DNA of 64,000 bases, taken from Klebsormidium nitens. Taxonomy: Eukaryota; Streptophyta; Klebsormidiophyceae; Klebsormidiales; Klebsormidiaceae. The first letter of the stretch is position 1; every line of letters begins with the position of its first letter. A model generated the notes under the pieces. That model did no database searches. It was not told the origin of the DNA and saw only the letters and a program-made list of their open reading frames with translations. Below are positions 12,001 to 24,400 of the stretch, piece after piece. The stretch covers positions 62,001 to 126,000 of the forward strand of contig DF236976.1 of NCBI GenBank assembly GCA_000708835.1. Direction: 5' to 3'. The position numbers and the translations under genes are program-made.

Positions 12001-13098
12001 TGGAAGAGAGGCATGCTTACATGGTTACAACGTGCATGTGTCTGAGGTCGTTCTATCTCTGAAATGCCGGATTCGTCCTTTGTTTAGTCCCCCAATACCG
12101 AACCTTTATTTCGTGCTTTAGGTGAATATCAATTCATGTTATATGTGCGGTAAAATCTACGCAATTGCTGGAGTCCCTCTTTCTTCGAACACGCCAGCGC
12201 TATCTGAGAGATGTTGAGATAGGACAATCTCATCCCAGCGATGCTTTTTCTCTTCGCAGGACGAGGCGCCGGAGGAGCTCCTGACGGCAGCGGTGCGCGT
12301 GGCGCGCGCATGCGTCGAAACGGACCCCAAGCGGCGGCCGCGCATGAACGAGGTCTACACCTCGCTCACAGTGGCCCTTGAGGTATGGACTGTTTTCGGA
12401 AAAAGCATGTTCGCAAAGAAGTCTCGGGCTTTCCGAACTTGGATGTTTCCTCAAACAACACGGGGTTCGCAAGTCGAGTACAAAATGGAGGTCGACGATG
12501 CGCGTCCGATCTCGGACAAGAAATCTAAGAAGGGATGTGAGATCGGTTGCTATGTAAGAGCCATTGAAATAGTCCGCCAACTCTTCGAAAGTTTAAGCAG
12601 TTCTTGCATTGAGAACATCAGCATACCCCCGGTGAATCACACTGGGCGTTTGATTGGAACAATGGGGCACCGGTGGTTCCCCTCAAGGCTGCTTATGGCA
12701 AGGCTCGCTGCGAGACCCTTTTCTACTCGTCGAACTGTAAAAACATCAGCTCAACATACAAAGACCTTCTTGCAGATTCTCAATCGCGTTGAAAGTCGGC
12801 TATCTCGATTCGTACTGGACCTCAAAAACCTCAGGCCGGGCTTGTTGGAGCCATGTCTTCCCAGGCTGTCCCAAATCTGGGGCCATGAAATTGCTTCTGG
12901 AAGAAATTTCTTTGTCCATTACATATTGACCCTGAACCCATATTGACCCTGAACCCAACGACTGACTTTTGAGACCTTTGTTCGCAGGCGGCTTACGGCG
13001 AAAATTCCGGCCTGATTGTCAGCAAGCCGTTGGCGATCTCGAGGCCGGCAGCAGAGGCACACGCCGTGGTCAATATTCCAGAGGCGGAGTCAATCTAA
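3091..13098 (+). CDS. Leucine-rich-repeat receptor-like kinase
   Basis: Predicted plasma-membrane receptor kinase, 849 aa, 17 exons: 3091-3181, 4358-4505, 4784-4922, 5392-5543, 5871-6014, 6403-6474, 6812-6883, 7254-7446, 7809-8013, 8493-8708, 9404-9687, 10119-10269, 10730-10847, 11127-11276, 11781-11961, 12260-12382, 12988-13098. All phases agree. Domain order: signal peptide (1-25, core [13 protein letters not shown]); LRR N-terminal cap with [12 protein letters not shown]; about six LRRs, several with one intron per repeat; Gly/Pro-rich then Ala/Ser/Pro-rich stalk (about 280-405); one TM segment (411-437) followed by RRRQDKE; kinase domain (about 520-815). Kinase motifs: GEGGFG 540-545, VAVK with Lys560, HRD 661-663, DFG 681-683, APE 710-712. 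The catalytic-loop Lys is replaced: HRDFTSSN instead of HRDxKxxN (Thr665). The ligand is unknown and the LRR subfamily is uncertain (layout resembles STRUBBELIG-type receptors). Confidence 0.88.
8680..8862 (+). repeat. Exon 3'-end duplicated in the following intron
   Basis: The 3' end of receptor-kinase exon 10 with its donor (8680-8714) recurs imperfectly at 8828-8862, 29 of 35 positions matching by hand alignment. The second copy keeps a CAG/GTTACG donor-like border. Read-through from exon 10 hits a stop at about 8747-8749 before the copy, so it cannot act as a simple in-frame extension. Confidence 0.7.
12922..12955 (+). repeat. 17-bp tandem duplication in intron
   Basis: Two adjacent copies of CATATTGACCCTGAACC in the last intron of the receptor-kinase gene. 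Probably a replication-slippage duplication. Confidence 0.85.
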
Positions 13099-14493
13099 GA
13101 AGTTTAAGACCTCCTGGCCGAGACTACTAAAGACTTCCAAAACAATGCGGACGCCAAGTCCGGACAGTCTTGAAATCAGCTGAAGTCGCCAGCTATTTAT
13201 TGTCGTTATTCAAAGTCGTTTATACAGGGAACTCGTACCTTCGAAAGAAAGTTGGTGGGGGTAACTACATAAAGATCGTGCAGCATTCGGGCACAGGACA
13301 ATATTAATATTAAGGCTACTATGAAGCCGAGGGTTGTGAGACGACGGAGAGGAGTTTGAGAGGTGGTTTGACAGTACCTGGTGCTTTCGACGAGTTTTGG
13401 TTTTTGGCGGGAACTCAAACGGAGGAGCTTTTAGGATAGCACACTATCTCGTTACTTGCCTCAGCTGCACCACCTCTGATTGGCTCTTGAAGAAGAGGCC
13501 GTTCCATGTACATTTGTATCGGATTGTAGGCATTGTATCAAGAGAGCAGCAGTAGGAAGCGGAATTAATAAGTCTAGTCAGGTTTTTGACAATCGCAGCT
13601 CCGATTGTATAAGGGCTGCAAGTTACATGTAATGCGGGTACGTAGACGACGTTGCTCCTTAAAAATATCGTGGGGAATCCTGCATCGCATTACAATATGC
13701 AACGCCTATTGAAATACACCGCGAGTGTTTTTGGTAAAAGCAAACCTTTCTTGCATCGTCTGCTGCTTGAAAGTGTACGCGCATTCTAATTAGCCAGCTG
13801 TTGTGTTTGCTTGATTCACTCCTCGAGCTCAAGCTCAGGTTGCATGTCCGTTACATAACGTGTTCTCCATCGAGACAGGACTTGAGACGCGGTCAACCTT
13901 GAGTTGCGTGGCATCTGTGCGAACGCGCCAAAGCCGGACTCTGCTCCCTCAAGATGCTTTGATAGCGCCTGAACGATCTTCGGATTTATTGACAGCTTTG
14001 GACGCTAGCCGCCAATCTTTTCCAGCTGCGATCGCGCTGCCACTAAGACTGTTACGGGAACCTGTCTAGATGCACTTAGCGCATGCAGAATTCAACAACA
14101 TGCGACCGGTAGCCCTAACCAGTCATTGGTTGGCTTCGTGTAACGCGGCCGAGCGCGGGCGGTTGAAACTCCCAAGCGTTTTGTTTCGCTTACGCAGCTG
14201 ACCGGTTGATCAAACATGTGGTCAGCAAGGCTTGACGAAAGCCGCAGTGGTGCTCGAGTAGACTGTAGTGCTCGTCTCGTGGCAGGTCGACTCAGGTCGA
14301 CTGTCTCGTCGCGCATGCGGTTCGCAAAGTCTCGTACTAATTTGATAAAAGGGAGGCATCAACATCCTCGGATCCATTCTTGCTCTCGTGAGTCTCAATG
14401 TAAGATCATTTCTGCGCTCATGTTCTTACTTTTGCGCGTCCACAAATCGAGCTTTTGAAAGCCACTATGGTAGTGTAAAATTACTCTATCTCG
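13099..14493. other. Intergenic region downstream of the receptor kinase
   Basis: It contains the 3' UTR of the kinase gene and the promoter/5' UTR of the next gene. Short open stretches at 13860-14069 and 14216-14458 have no recognisable similarity or clear splice borders. An upstream non-coding or short coding exon of the next gene cannot be excluded. Confidence 0.5.
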
Positions 14494-17158
14494 ATGCGCA
14501 GCATGGAGCGGCTCCTGGCCAGCAGCCAGGTTGAGGACTTCCTGGCTCGCCTGAGGGAAAGCATCGCGCAATCCGAAGCGGTGGGAATTGTTAGTGTTGA
14601 AGCAGCAGGCGAAGAATGGAGCGGGCAGGAAGCAGATGTCGGCTTGCGGAGGCCTCTGGTAAACGCATCTGGTGAAGTTCCTGGAATGGAAGCATCCAAA
14701 GGGAATGATCATCGTGAATCGCTGCGGAACATTCCCTCTCCATATTCAGACAGCGCGGGACAGGCTGGTCAACAACCTCAAGCTGATACCGCGCACAAGG
14801 AACCTGGAGGGTTCGATACTATTTACTCATCGCATCTGGTAACTGAAGGCTCCGCTGAAGCCTCCTCTCAGCGTGCGCTTCGCAGATCAACGGAGACCTT
14901 TCATGGCGCATCTGATGGCAATCAAGAGCTAGGTAGAGAAACTTTTCAGCCAGAGAAGCCTCTCGCGGTGCCAGAAACCCCCCTTCTTCAGAAAGGATCT
15001 ACGCCTCGAGCGCTTGACACCATGCAGTCTGCTTTCAAGAAGTTCGAGCATGCAGAGATGCAAGGAGGATCCCAACCGACCGAGATTCTCGACTCTCAAG
15101 AAGAGTCATTTGCAGGAAAGGTTTCTAGCTTCATGAGCCCTCAACTGATGCATCAAAGCAGACAGGTAGCTATGCACCCCCCTGAAAGAGGGACTCACAG
15201 ACCAGACTTGCTTCAACGCACTCAGCCGGTTCTGTCATCCTTTCCGCAGCCCTTCAGGCCCCCTAACCGGCCTGCTGACATTATGACAGGACAGAGCGCT
15301 CCTTTCTATGGATACTACGCTGGTGGGAATCAAGCAGGCCAAAGCAGCAACCCAGTTACGTTCTCGGGAAGCTTCCCTCCGCGTCAAGTGCAACATTCAC
15401 CAGAAACACCAGGGGTCTTCTCAAGGACCAAGGAGTTAGAAGCTCTTGAAAGTGTCGCAGCTCAGAATCTTAAGCAGCGCATGATCCTCAAGTGGCAGCT
15501 TGACATCCGAGCAAGCATTTTGAGAGCTCAGCTGGAGGAAACAGAGCAAGAGATGCAGAAGAACGCGACGGAACTAGGGTTTGCAGGCAGGCAGGCTCAA
15601 GAGATCAGAGATCTGAGACGTCAGATAGACCTGAACAGCATGCACGTTTACCAGCCTCCATCCAGCAATTCAGGGGGTGGCCCTTTTGCAGAAAGCGAAC
15701 GGAACTTACCTCCATGGGAACAAGCTGAGCAGACCAGAAACTCTCAGGTTCTTCTGGGGGCGTTCGTCCAACGTGGTGCACTTGCAGCTTCTTCGGCGCC
15801 GCTTCCACCGGAAGAACTGGCGACAAGAATTGCTTCTCTCGGGAAAGACGTCGCGGTTGGCTCTGTGGGAGATCGACAGCCTCTCTCTCCCCAGCCGTTC
15901 TTGACACCATCGAAGGTGACGCAAGAAGGTTCTCAAATCGCGCACGGAAAGGATGCAGCGGGTGATGAGGAAGGAGGAGAGGAGCTCGTGAAGAGAGCAA
16001 CAAGTCAGGCCGAAGACAAGGGTAGCAGACAAGAGGTCGTTCCAGACAATTCATTTTCTGAGGGGGCCGGAAAAGCCGTCAAAGAGCCTGAGGAAAACAG
16101 GGCAAAGCAGGATGTCCCGATTGTTGGTGTGGAAACAGCAGGCAGAAGCGAAGTTGCGGGAGGGAACGCAACGGGACAGAAGGGAGCCGTAGCCGAAAAT
16201 CAAACAAAGCCGCAGCCAGGCGAAGGCTCTTCAGTTAGTAAGAGGGTGCAGAATGAAGAAGAGAAAGAAGGGCGGAGCGAAGATCAGAGGAAAGAAGAGC
16301 AGAAGCCAAACTCGACGTCAGCTGCGCCAGAGAGCAGAACTGAAAGCGTGCACGAGAGGAGACAGAGCTCTGGCAGCAAAGCGGAGCGGGTGGCTACGGT
16401 CGAAGCTCCTGTGCCAGAGTCGGAACGGAGGCCGCAGATTGCAAGGCGCAATGCGGACGAAGGGAAGAGACCGGAAAAAGATGTCCAGAGAAGCAGAGAG
16501 AGCGGAGGAGGGAGGCAAGAAGACGCTGAGAAGGAGAGGGGGCGCCCGGAAAGAGTGCATCACGCAGGGCGAGTCGGCGAAATGGTAAGCCATACCGATT
16601 GCGTGGCTTTTTCAATCATTTTGGTTGATCGCCCATTCTTGGTTAACGCATCCAAACGAATGAGCTTTCTTTTTTGTTAACTGAGCATACATTTCCCCCC
16701 CCCCCCTCTTGCAGGCTTTGCTTGGTGCTGTTGCCAGGCTTTGGATGACATTATTAGACCAAATCCATCATCTAAAATTATGTTTGCCTGTTGTTCCCTG
16801 CGCCCCTTGAGCAACAAAGAGATTGCACAATCTGGTGCCATCGAGATTGTCTTCCAGGCCCAGATCCTCTTCGAAAGCCTTAAAGCATAAGGGCTGAAAC
16901 TGGGAAAATCGGTGACAAAGCCGAAGCAGTTCTTCAAACCAGTCCTTCCGAGCAGCCTTCCATTTGAGTTTCTGCGTCACGCAGCTTTCTGAAGAGAAGG
17001 GCCGCTGGATGGAGAAGAGGAAGAGCCCCACAACAGGGATTAGCGGCGCTCCGGCAGAAAAGCTCAAGAGCAGCCAAGTGGAGTACCAGATGCTTCAGCT
17101 GAAGAGAAGGAGGTGGGAGACGCCGCGGAAGGAATCAGACCGCCAGCCGCAGAAATGA
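14494..17158 (+). CDS. Large low-complexity protein with central coiled coil, unknown function
   Basis: Not recognised. The model has two exons, 14494-16584 and 16985-17158, joined in phase 0, giving 754 aa. The start is the first ATG of the long open frame; an ATG nine bases later, or a splice acceptor directly before it (GATGCGCAG), is also possible. Residues 1-300 are Ser/Gln/Glu/Pro-rich. Residues about 310-380 are helical and charged (RTKELEALESVAAQNLKQRM, then heptad-like ILRAQLEETEQEM) and probably form a coiled coil. From about 480 on the protein is extremely Glu/Lys/Arg/Gly-rich (KEERKEEQ-like) and probably disordered. No signal peptide, TM segment or catalytic motif is visible. Exon 2 continues the basic composition (KRKSPTTG, QLKRRRWE), which supports the splice. 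A nuclear or scaffold role is only a guess. Confidence 0.6.
16695..16714 (+). other. C12 tract with alternative splice acceptor
   Basis: Twelve consecutive C followed by TCTTGCAG, a strong-looking polypyrimidine tract and acceptor. Splicing here instead of at 16984 would keep frame but end after about 31 residues (ALLGAVARLWMTLLDQ...), replacing the basic C-terminus with a hydrophobic one. Alternative splicing is possible but unproven. Confidence 0.45.
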
Positions 17159-18401
17159 GCGAGGCGGATCGAACAGTTTGTAACGGTGCCTATTGAGCAG
17201 AGACGTTTCGTGATGTGTGATTGCGCGTCATAGGAAGGAAGGCGTCTCTGGGGTGGATCAGGGCCGATAACGGAAGAAAGCAGACGTAGAGAATGTGGAC
17301 GAAAGGGAAATTGGGAGGCAGCGGCCCGCGGGCTTTAGTGCACTTTCGCAATAATGTTCTATCGGCTGTCGACCTGCACTTATGTCTATGCCATTTTCAG
17401 GCTCACAGTAACCACTCTGCATGGCTGCGGAACTCCTATTCTTACTCAAGATCGTATGCTGTGTCCAGAAGTCTACGTGTTTAGGATGTTTGCAATTGGT
17501 TGCCGCAAACCGGCAAGGCACTCTGAGTGGTACCTAGACGTGGACGAAATCACGACTGCAGATATGTGTTTCGCTTCTCTGCAAAGTTCCATACATACAA
17601 AGTTGTGTGGGTTGGGAGGCACGCCTGCTACAAGGGGTCTTTACTATAATGGGCATGAACCATATGGTGGCCCTCCATCTTTTTTGTGACCGCCGCCCTC
17701 TCACTCACCGCGACCTAACTTTTCAGAAACGACAGTTGGTAAAACGTACTGCGCGGTAGATTATGTAGCAAAGAGAGACTTTCAGTCTTTGGCATTTGCG
17801 GCTAGACTTATCAGATGAATCATTGTTTCGGACGTACATAGTGGCAGCTGAGCCACCCAGAACCAAGAATGGTTTGGGCCCGAGCGCAAGATACCCGCTC
17901 TACATTTCATCGCGTGACTTTAAGGCCTGTGTACTCAGCGTTCATGAGTTGTAATTGTATTCAGCAACACAAGCGCCATGCGCCGTTAAGAGGGCAGCAC
18001 AGCCGGCGCAGCGTATTGTGCACACATGTCTGATTGCTAATGCAGCACAGAACGGAAAGCTGGCGACCATATGACTTATATTGAACCGATCTCGAACTGG
18101 AAGCAAGCCTCGATCAAGACAATTGTAAACTCTCGCCTTGGCGCAATGATAGACTGTGTAGCGTTTGAAGCACCCTAGAGATGCAAATTTCCATATCTAG
18201 ACAGCTATCCGAGGCACTAATGAGGAGCAGGATAAGATTGCTACTAAGAGATTGCAGCGCGTTGTCCTAGGCAACGACTACTGAATTAGTTGAATGCGCA
18301 ATGAAGTAAGCATTAAGCCTGCTTTGACAGTGTGCAGCGTGCAGAGAACCAAGCGTCGAGCGCTCTCGACAAGCCTGGCCCGCACACAACAATCTAAAAG
18401 C
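17159..18401. other. Intergenic region between convergent genes
   Basis: It holds the 3' UTRs of the two converging genes. No coding exon, RNA gene or repeat stood out. Confidence 0.5.
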
Positions 18402-21400
18402 CTATTCCTCTTCTCCTGCGTCTTCCCCCTTGTCCAGAATTTCCGTCGCTTGCGTGTCGGCGGATCCCCGGGTCGCTTCTAGTATCGCTTTGGCCCTCAT
18501 CTCTTCCCTCCAAGCGTCTTCAATTCCACCAAGCCCCCCCGCTTGCAGATTCTTCCAGATCTGCTCTTCTAGGCGGTCTGGATCCACATCCCCCAAACTC
18601 CCATCGAGCCCGAACTCCTCCTCGAGCTTTCGCTTCTCCGCTTCTAAGCGTTCCCTCAGACCCGTGTCCCCAAAGCTCCACTTTCCTAACTCAATCTCCT
18701 CCACAACATTTGTCTCCACATCCCCTATTTGCGGGTCTTCTCCTAACCCAGCTGGCAGAACCCCACTTAACCGCACCGTTTCCTCTCTACTTAACGAGAC
18801 CCCTGGCAGTCCGAGGTACTCCCTTATCGACGCCCTCACCTCCGTGGTCGAGCGCGAAACGAGCAGCCGCCTTTCTAAAACCTGCTCTAACCCCTGGTTA
18901 ACGCTTAACTCGTCCTCACCGTCTCGCAGCTCGAGCAGCTCCCGTTGGACGCTGGAGGGGCCCGGTAGGGCGGCGGGGGGCCCTGTCGGCAGCTCCGGCC
19001 ACGGCCGCGCCCTCACCTCCCCGTCTGGGAGCAGGCTCAACTCGATCACGACGGGGCCCTCCTCGGGGACTTTGTACGGGACGCTGGACTCAACGAGAGC
19101 TGCGAGGGGAGTTTGAAAAACATGAGGAGATGGACCTGTAGACGTTTCGACCATTCGTGAAGAAGGTTATCGAGAAAGATGACGAACAACGAGAAAGATC
19201 AAGAGACAAAATGCTTCCGGGATTATGAGCTGGAGAAAGAACGCCGCAGACTGGTCTGCAAATTTTGGAGTCAGATACCCGGGGACCTCTGCCAAACACT
19301 CCTGCTTTGGTTTACTACCAATCGATGAAGAGGCTCCCAACAGAGAACGAGCAATACATGCGATGCTGGAGAAACCTTCCTTCGCAAACGACCTGCCATG
19401 ACCGGCTTTCATTTCAAACTTGGAGAACCTCAGCGACCTGACGTCATCAGTCAAGCATCACTAGTAGAAGACGTCAGCGACTCACCGTGGCGCAATTTTG
19501 TTTTCGGCTTCCGGTGCAGAGCCTTAGAGAGCGGCAGCGCGGCCCACTGCTCTACCGCCGCCGAGTTCTCGGGGCGACAGCCCACCACCTCGCCGTCCCG
19601 GGACACCACCACCTGACAGCAAAAGTAACGGCGGGACGTCAGAATGATATGATGTGCTAAGGGAGAAACTGGTTCAAAACTTTTTCTTCCCCTACAAGCC
19701 ACGTGCTGACGTGAGCCGTTCTGTGAAATGAATACGGATACGCGGGTATTTCGAATCGCGAAAGGTACGGCTAAACGACTTCTGGCATGCGGAAGTCGCG
19801 TTTCTGCCGCGCCCGCCTCGCTCGCAGAAGAAACCCCCTTGTAGGAAGCTGCTTCAGACCATGGTTTCAGCAATGCACATTTCGTACCACAAGACGTGCG
19901 GTCAGCCTGCCTTCCCCGCCTTTAACGAAACAGCGTCTAACATGAAGAACAACTGTCAATCACGTGGCAGGGCAATGGAGGAACTGGAACAGATTCTGAA
20001 AAAGGTTCAAGGTCACATAGCAGGGCCTGGTGCCCCCACCTGGAAGACGAGCTCTTTGGCCGGCTCTTCCCCTGCCTCAGCGGGCGTCCAGAAGCCTGCC
20101 ATGGTCGCCACCGCGTCGCACAGCAGCTGCATCTCCTCCTCGGGAACGTCGCTGTTCGACGGCAGCACCACCTGCAGCAACAGCGAAGCGGTCGGTCAAC
20201 CCTGCAGCCTTCTTGGAGAAATGTAAGTAAGAACATCTTGAGAGGTTGTAGAGGAAATTGAACGCGTGAGCTGCGAAGACGGCATGTCTGCTGTGAAAGT
20301 GACGAGGCTGGCGGGAAAGATGTGAGACAACGGATGGGCAAGCTGAGAAGCATCACGAGGAATTGCATCAGCAGCGGAAAAACCCCTCATTTTGTGGGAC
20401 AGCCGTTTCCGGAGGAGCCAATTCAAGGGCCACTGCCACTTTGAATCGTTCGTAGATTCGCAAATGGCACTCCTTCGCCAATTCGACCAGGTTTTACATG
20501 ATTGTCGTCAGCTCGTGTCGTGACATGTGCCTCATTCCGACCTAATCGATGCCAGTGCACTCAATCTCTGGGTCCGCAGACAACGGAAAGGTTGGCTTTC
20601 TGGAACAAACTCACCTTTCGCCTGTGGGGTTCGCGGGCCGGTTGTCGAGTCTCGACCGACTGCTGTTGAGACATCGCCACGGCTTGCGGATTGTAGCTCT
20701 GCCTCCGAGGAAGAGACGCCTTGTTCACAACCGAGAGGGCGACTAGGAGGGCGCCAGAAAGAACTAGTCTGGGGAGCTCGGAGAGCCAGGTCTGCAGGAT
20801 ATGAAAAAGAACAGCGGTGAGTGGAGACGAGGGGAGGGAAGGGGTCAGTGTCGGCCTGCTCACTGGTGTCAAACCCGACAGCGCTTGTGATTCACTCTAA
20901 GCACTTGTATCTAGTCAACAGGTTGTAATCCTTCATGGCCAAAATGGATGGTAACCACTGCCCGAGTGGTCACGCCTGAACTCAGAGCTCTTTCAAGCTC
21001 CTATAGGCTGCTATAGGCTGCTGTTGGATTTGGAAAATCCACAAACTAGACCGCCAGGTGTCTCTGCTCAAGTAAACCGACCGCTTCACGTAGATCATCA
21101 AAGACAGAACGCACGTGTGCCCCACCTTCTCCACTTTGACCGGCGCCTCCGCCGGTCGCGGCGGGACTTTGACCAGCATCGGACGGTCCACCGTCGGCCA
21201 CGTGGCCTTGTCCTTCAGGAACGCGTCCACCGCCTCCGCGAGGTCCACCAGCTGGCTGTGCGTCAGCAGCAGCTCGATGACGTCATCCTCCGCCACGCTG
21301 TGCGTCCCTTTCGGTAGCGACGACCGGTTGCCGTCCTTGTCTATCCGCCACACCGTTTCCCAGCCCTCCACGACTTGCACGTTCTTCAGCAAACGGCCCT

Positions 21401-24400
21401 CCACTTGCATTAGATGCACGTGGAAGTCCTGGGGCGATATGAGCGCAATCCGACGGTCGAGATGAGTCGCCTCCTCCATGCCGCTGGTAGAGGCTTGCTC
21501 CAATCCCGCCGCTCGGGTTTGTTCCAAAGAAAGCTCCATTTCCCTCTCGCTTTCTAGGTTTAGTCCCGTCATCCCCCGTTTATCGTCTTCCATTTCTGAT
21601 CTTCCCACGAAAGTTGTACTCTCTCTCTTAGCGGCCGCGGTTACCGTTCCATTCACACTTTCTTCCGTTTTGGGTCTCTCTGACGCCTTTTTCGATGTGG
21701 CGCGATCTGCAGACGCCACTGCTGCGGCCGTGTCTGACGACTGCGCACTAACATTCCCACCCCGCTCACTCGTCTCTGCAAACCGCCCAGTATCTTCCCT
21801 TAACTGCCCGTTACTAATCCCCGCCACCCCCACCGACGCTTCGGACGTGCTCGCGCCTACTGACCGCACTGCCGGACGCTCTTCGGACTGTCCGGTGACT
21901 GCCCGAGCGAACTCGTCCAGTTGCGCGGCCTGCTGAAGCACGGCAATGTCTTCCGCAGCGGACTCTGGAAGCGGCCACCATTCCCGCGCCTCTCTTTTCG
22001 CCGCCAACACGGTGTCCTGAATGTAGGCCGCATCTTCAGCGATGGGATCGAGTGCGGTTCCGGGATCAGACGCCGGTGCAGCTACGACAGCGTGAGGAGA
22101 CGGGGAGGGAGACACAGTGCAGAAGCGAACGGGGTGACTTGCGCGGGGTATCCAGCTTTCGGGGGCGGGGGCTTCGTCGGGCTCTCGGAAGGGGGCCGCG
22201 AGTGCTTGGCGCAGGTTCTCGAGGGCCCCTGGGCGGAGGAGCAATCTCAGTTAAAGAAATATGGAGGATATGACGGTGGCTGTGAAAAGATAAGTTGTCT
22301 GCCCGGTCGCGAATGCGGCTGGACAGTGCCGGAACGCAGAAATGACACTTATACGAACATGCTGATGGCAGAAAATTTGGCTAGCTGAAAGCACCTCCAA
22401 AATGAGGGCTTCGAACGGGCTGCGGACTCGACGATAGGACGGAAACACCGAGGTTTTGTTGCCATTCAAGCCGCGCTTGATTGGTTGTGCAAAAGGCCAG
22501 CTATTTCTCTTCCTCGGCACAGGGCTTGGATCCAGAGCAGCAAGGCCTATACACGTTTCACAGGCGATGGAGAACACCCACAAGCTGTCATGCAGCAATG
22601 CCACTGGTAGGCTTTGTCGCGCCGTGCTCGTTAGCAGCTCACTCAATCAAAGTCTCCGCTCGCATTACCGTTCACTGCAAGAGGGGCTCTTGAGCGCTCA
22701 CCCAAGAAGCCGGAAGGGCTCTGTTCACTGGGGTCCTCGTTTGCAACCTCCCTGCCGCCAGGAGGGAGAACGTCCCAGAAGGAGTAGGCCGCTAGAGACT
22801 GGCTCAAGTAGACCAGGAACGACTTGGAGCCTTGCAAGAACACGGTGTCAACCGGCTGCAGCCACAGAAAGTAAGAAGTTCATCAGTCTAACATTAATAC
22901 GTTGCCGAGCTTTTTGAGATCATCCAAAAACAGAGTCTGGGCAGAACTAAGACAGTCATCTCAAAACGGTTGGTCTGAAACTATAAGCAGACTCGGTACG
23001 AATTTAGCTAGCATTTTGGACTGCTCACGAGCATACAAACTCAGTTCAAAAGCTTGGCCCCAACCGTTTCGGTTACCAGCCAGCACACAGACCATCGCAA
23101 TCCAAGAATGATCAATCACGTTTTATCCAACTGAATCTGAGTGAAAGTGGGCTTACCCAGGGCCGGGGCGAGTGCCACAGCTCGAAGCTGTAATCTACTT
23201 GCGCTTTCTCCCACTGCCCGGGGGGCCGGAACCCAACCGCAACCTCAGCAATCTGGTCGACACGCACGCGGCGCGTTTCATCCCGCGCCAATTTCTCTTC
23301 GAGGAGCGCTTCCGGAACGTCCGGCCCAGCTTGGTACACCTTCGCCGCCCTTTTCATCCAGCCATCCGCTTTCATAGATCGGAAACTTTCCCGCGAGCGG
23401 AAGAGCTCATCCACCGGGACTATCACCCGGGTATATACCTGGCGTGATTTGTTGAGGGATCAGGACAGTGAATGAATGGGCAGATATTCCACAAACCAGT
23501 CACAGGATGATTGCAGGATGTGTTGCCACCAACGGGAGATGCCACGCTTTTACACTGTGATACTTACAAAATTCTCAGTTGCAAAGTGTAATTCGCCTGC
23601 ACAAGTGTCCGCAGTACATCGCAGTGCTTTACACAACAGCACTGAGCAGAACGACAAGATGCTACACATTGGTCATCGACTGGACGCTTCCAGGTTTGAA
23701 AGACGCCCATGATATCTTTCGCACCGCAAGCACCTTTCGTCTTGCAACTTCTTTGGAGCACCAACCACCTTACCGGCAGCCAGGGATGGTTATCGCGCGC
23801 GGATTTGCCAACGTTCACAACAAGTGGCGCGCCCTCCTTGTTCTCAAGGCCCTTCTCGCGGATAAGAGTCTCCGCCACCGGAAGCATCGCTATTGACACT
23901 TGGGTCGAGAGCGCCGTACCCGAGACTCCCACCATGGCGAGCACGTTCTCATAGTGACGGGAGGCGGAGAGGCGCGGGACAGATGTCATCGTGGATGTTT
24001 CCTGAGCCTGCAAAGAAGGAGAAACCTAAGTACTTCGTAAGGGGGGGTCCAGTGCTCGGACTTTTGGGCTTGCAGCAACGAGTGGGGCGGGTACAACTTC
24101 GGCTTGTTTGCAGGTCTGACATGCGCCAGCACCTTTGCTGAGAGAGGGGAATCCGCGACATGGTTTGAAATAGGAAGGTGAGAAGAAAGGCAGCAGCTGC
24201 TTCTTTGCCAACACTTGTCGGGGGCCTTGATCTGACCAAGGAGCAGGAGGAAGGTGCTACGATACCAATGCCAAGAGCGATAGGTGAGATAAACTAGGCT
24301 GGAAGATAGCGTCGTCATGGGATGGGCAGAGCAGCAGAAAAGTAGCTTCAACCTCACCTCAATTGGGGCACCACTTCGTCAAGTGCGCAGCTTAACAAAG

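Noticed and set aside
12293-12946. Long open frame extending past kinase exon 16
   Set aside because: It is exon 16 read through a GTATGG donor into the intron; the kinase C-terminus continues at 12988 in phase.
15605-16054. Minus-strand open frames within 14494-16584
   Set aside because: The plus frame is open for almost 700 codons with coherent composition; the antisense frames are short and have no splice partners.
16768-17067. Minus-strand open frame opposite the second exon of the low-complexity gene
   Set aside because: Peptide-like in places, but no splice partners and antisense to an exon that fits the plus-strand gene in phase and composition.
18430-19116. Open frame of about 228 codons on the plus strand
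   Set aside because: Antisense to the last exon of the unrecognised plastid-type gene; it is Ser/Arg/Pro-rich mirror coding caused by that exon's codon bias.
21478-21936. Plus-strand open frame of about 152 codons
   Set aside because: Antisense shadow of the long exon 22228-21126, whose minus-strand frame fits flanking exons in phase.
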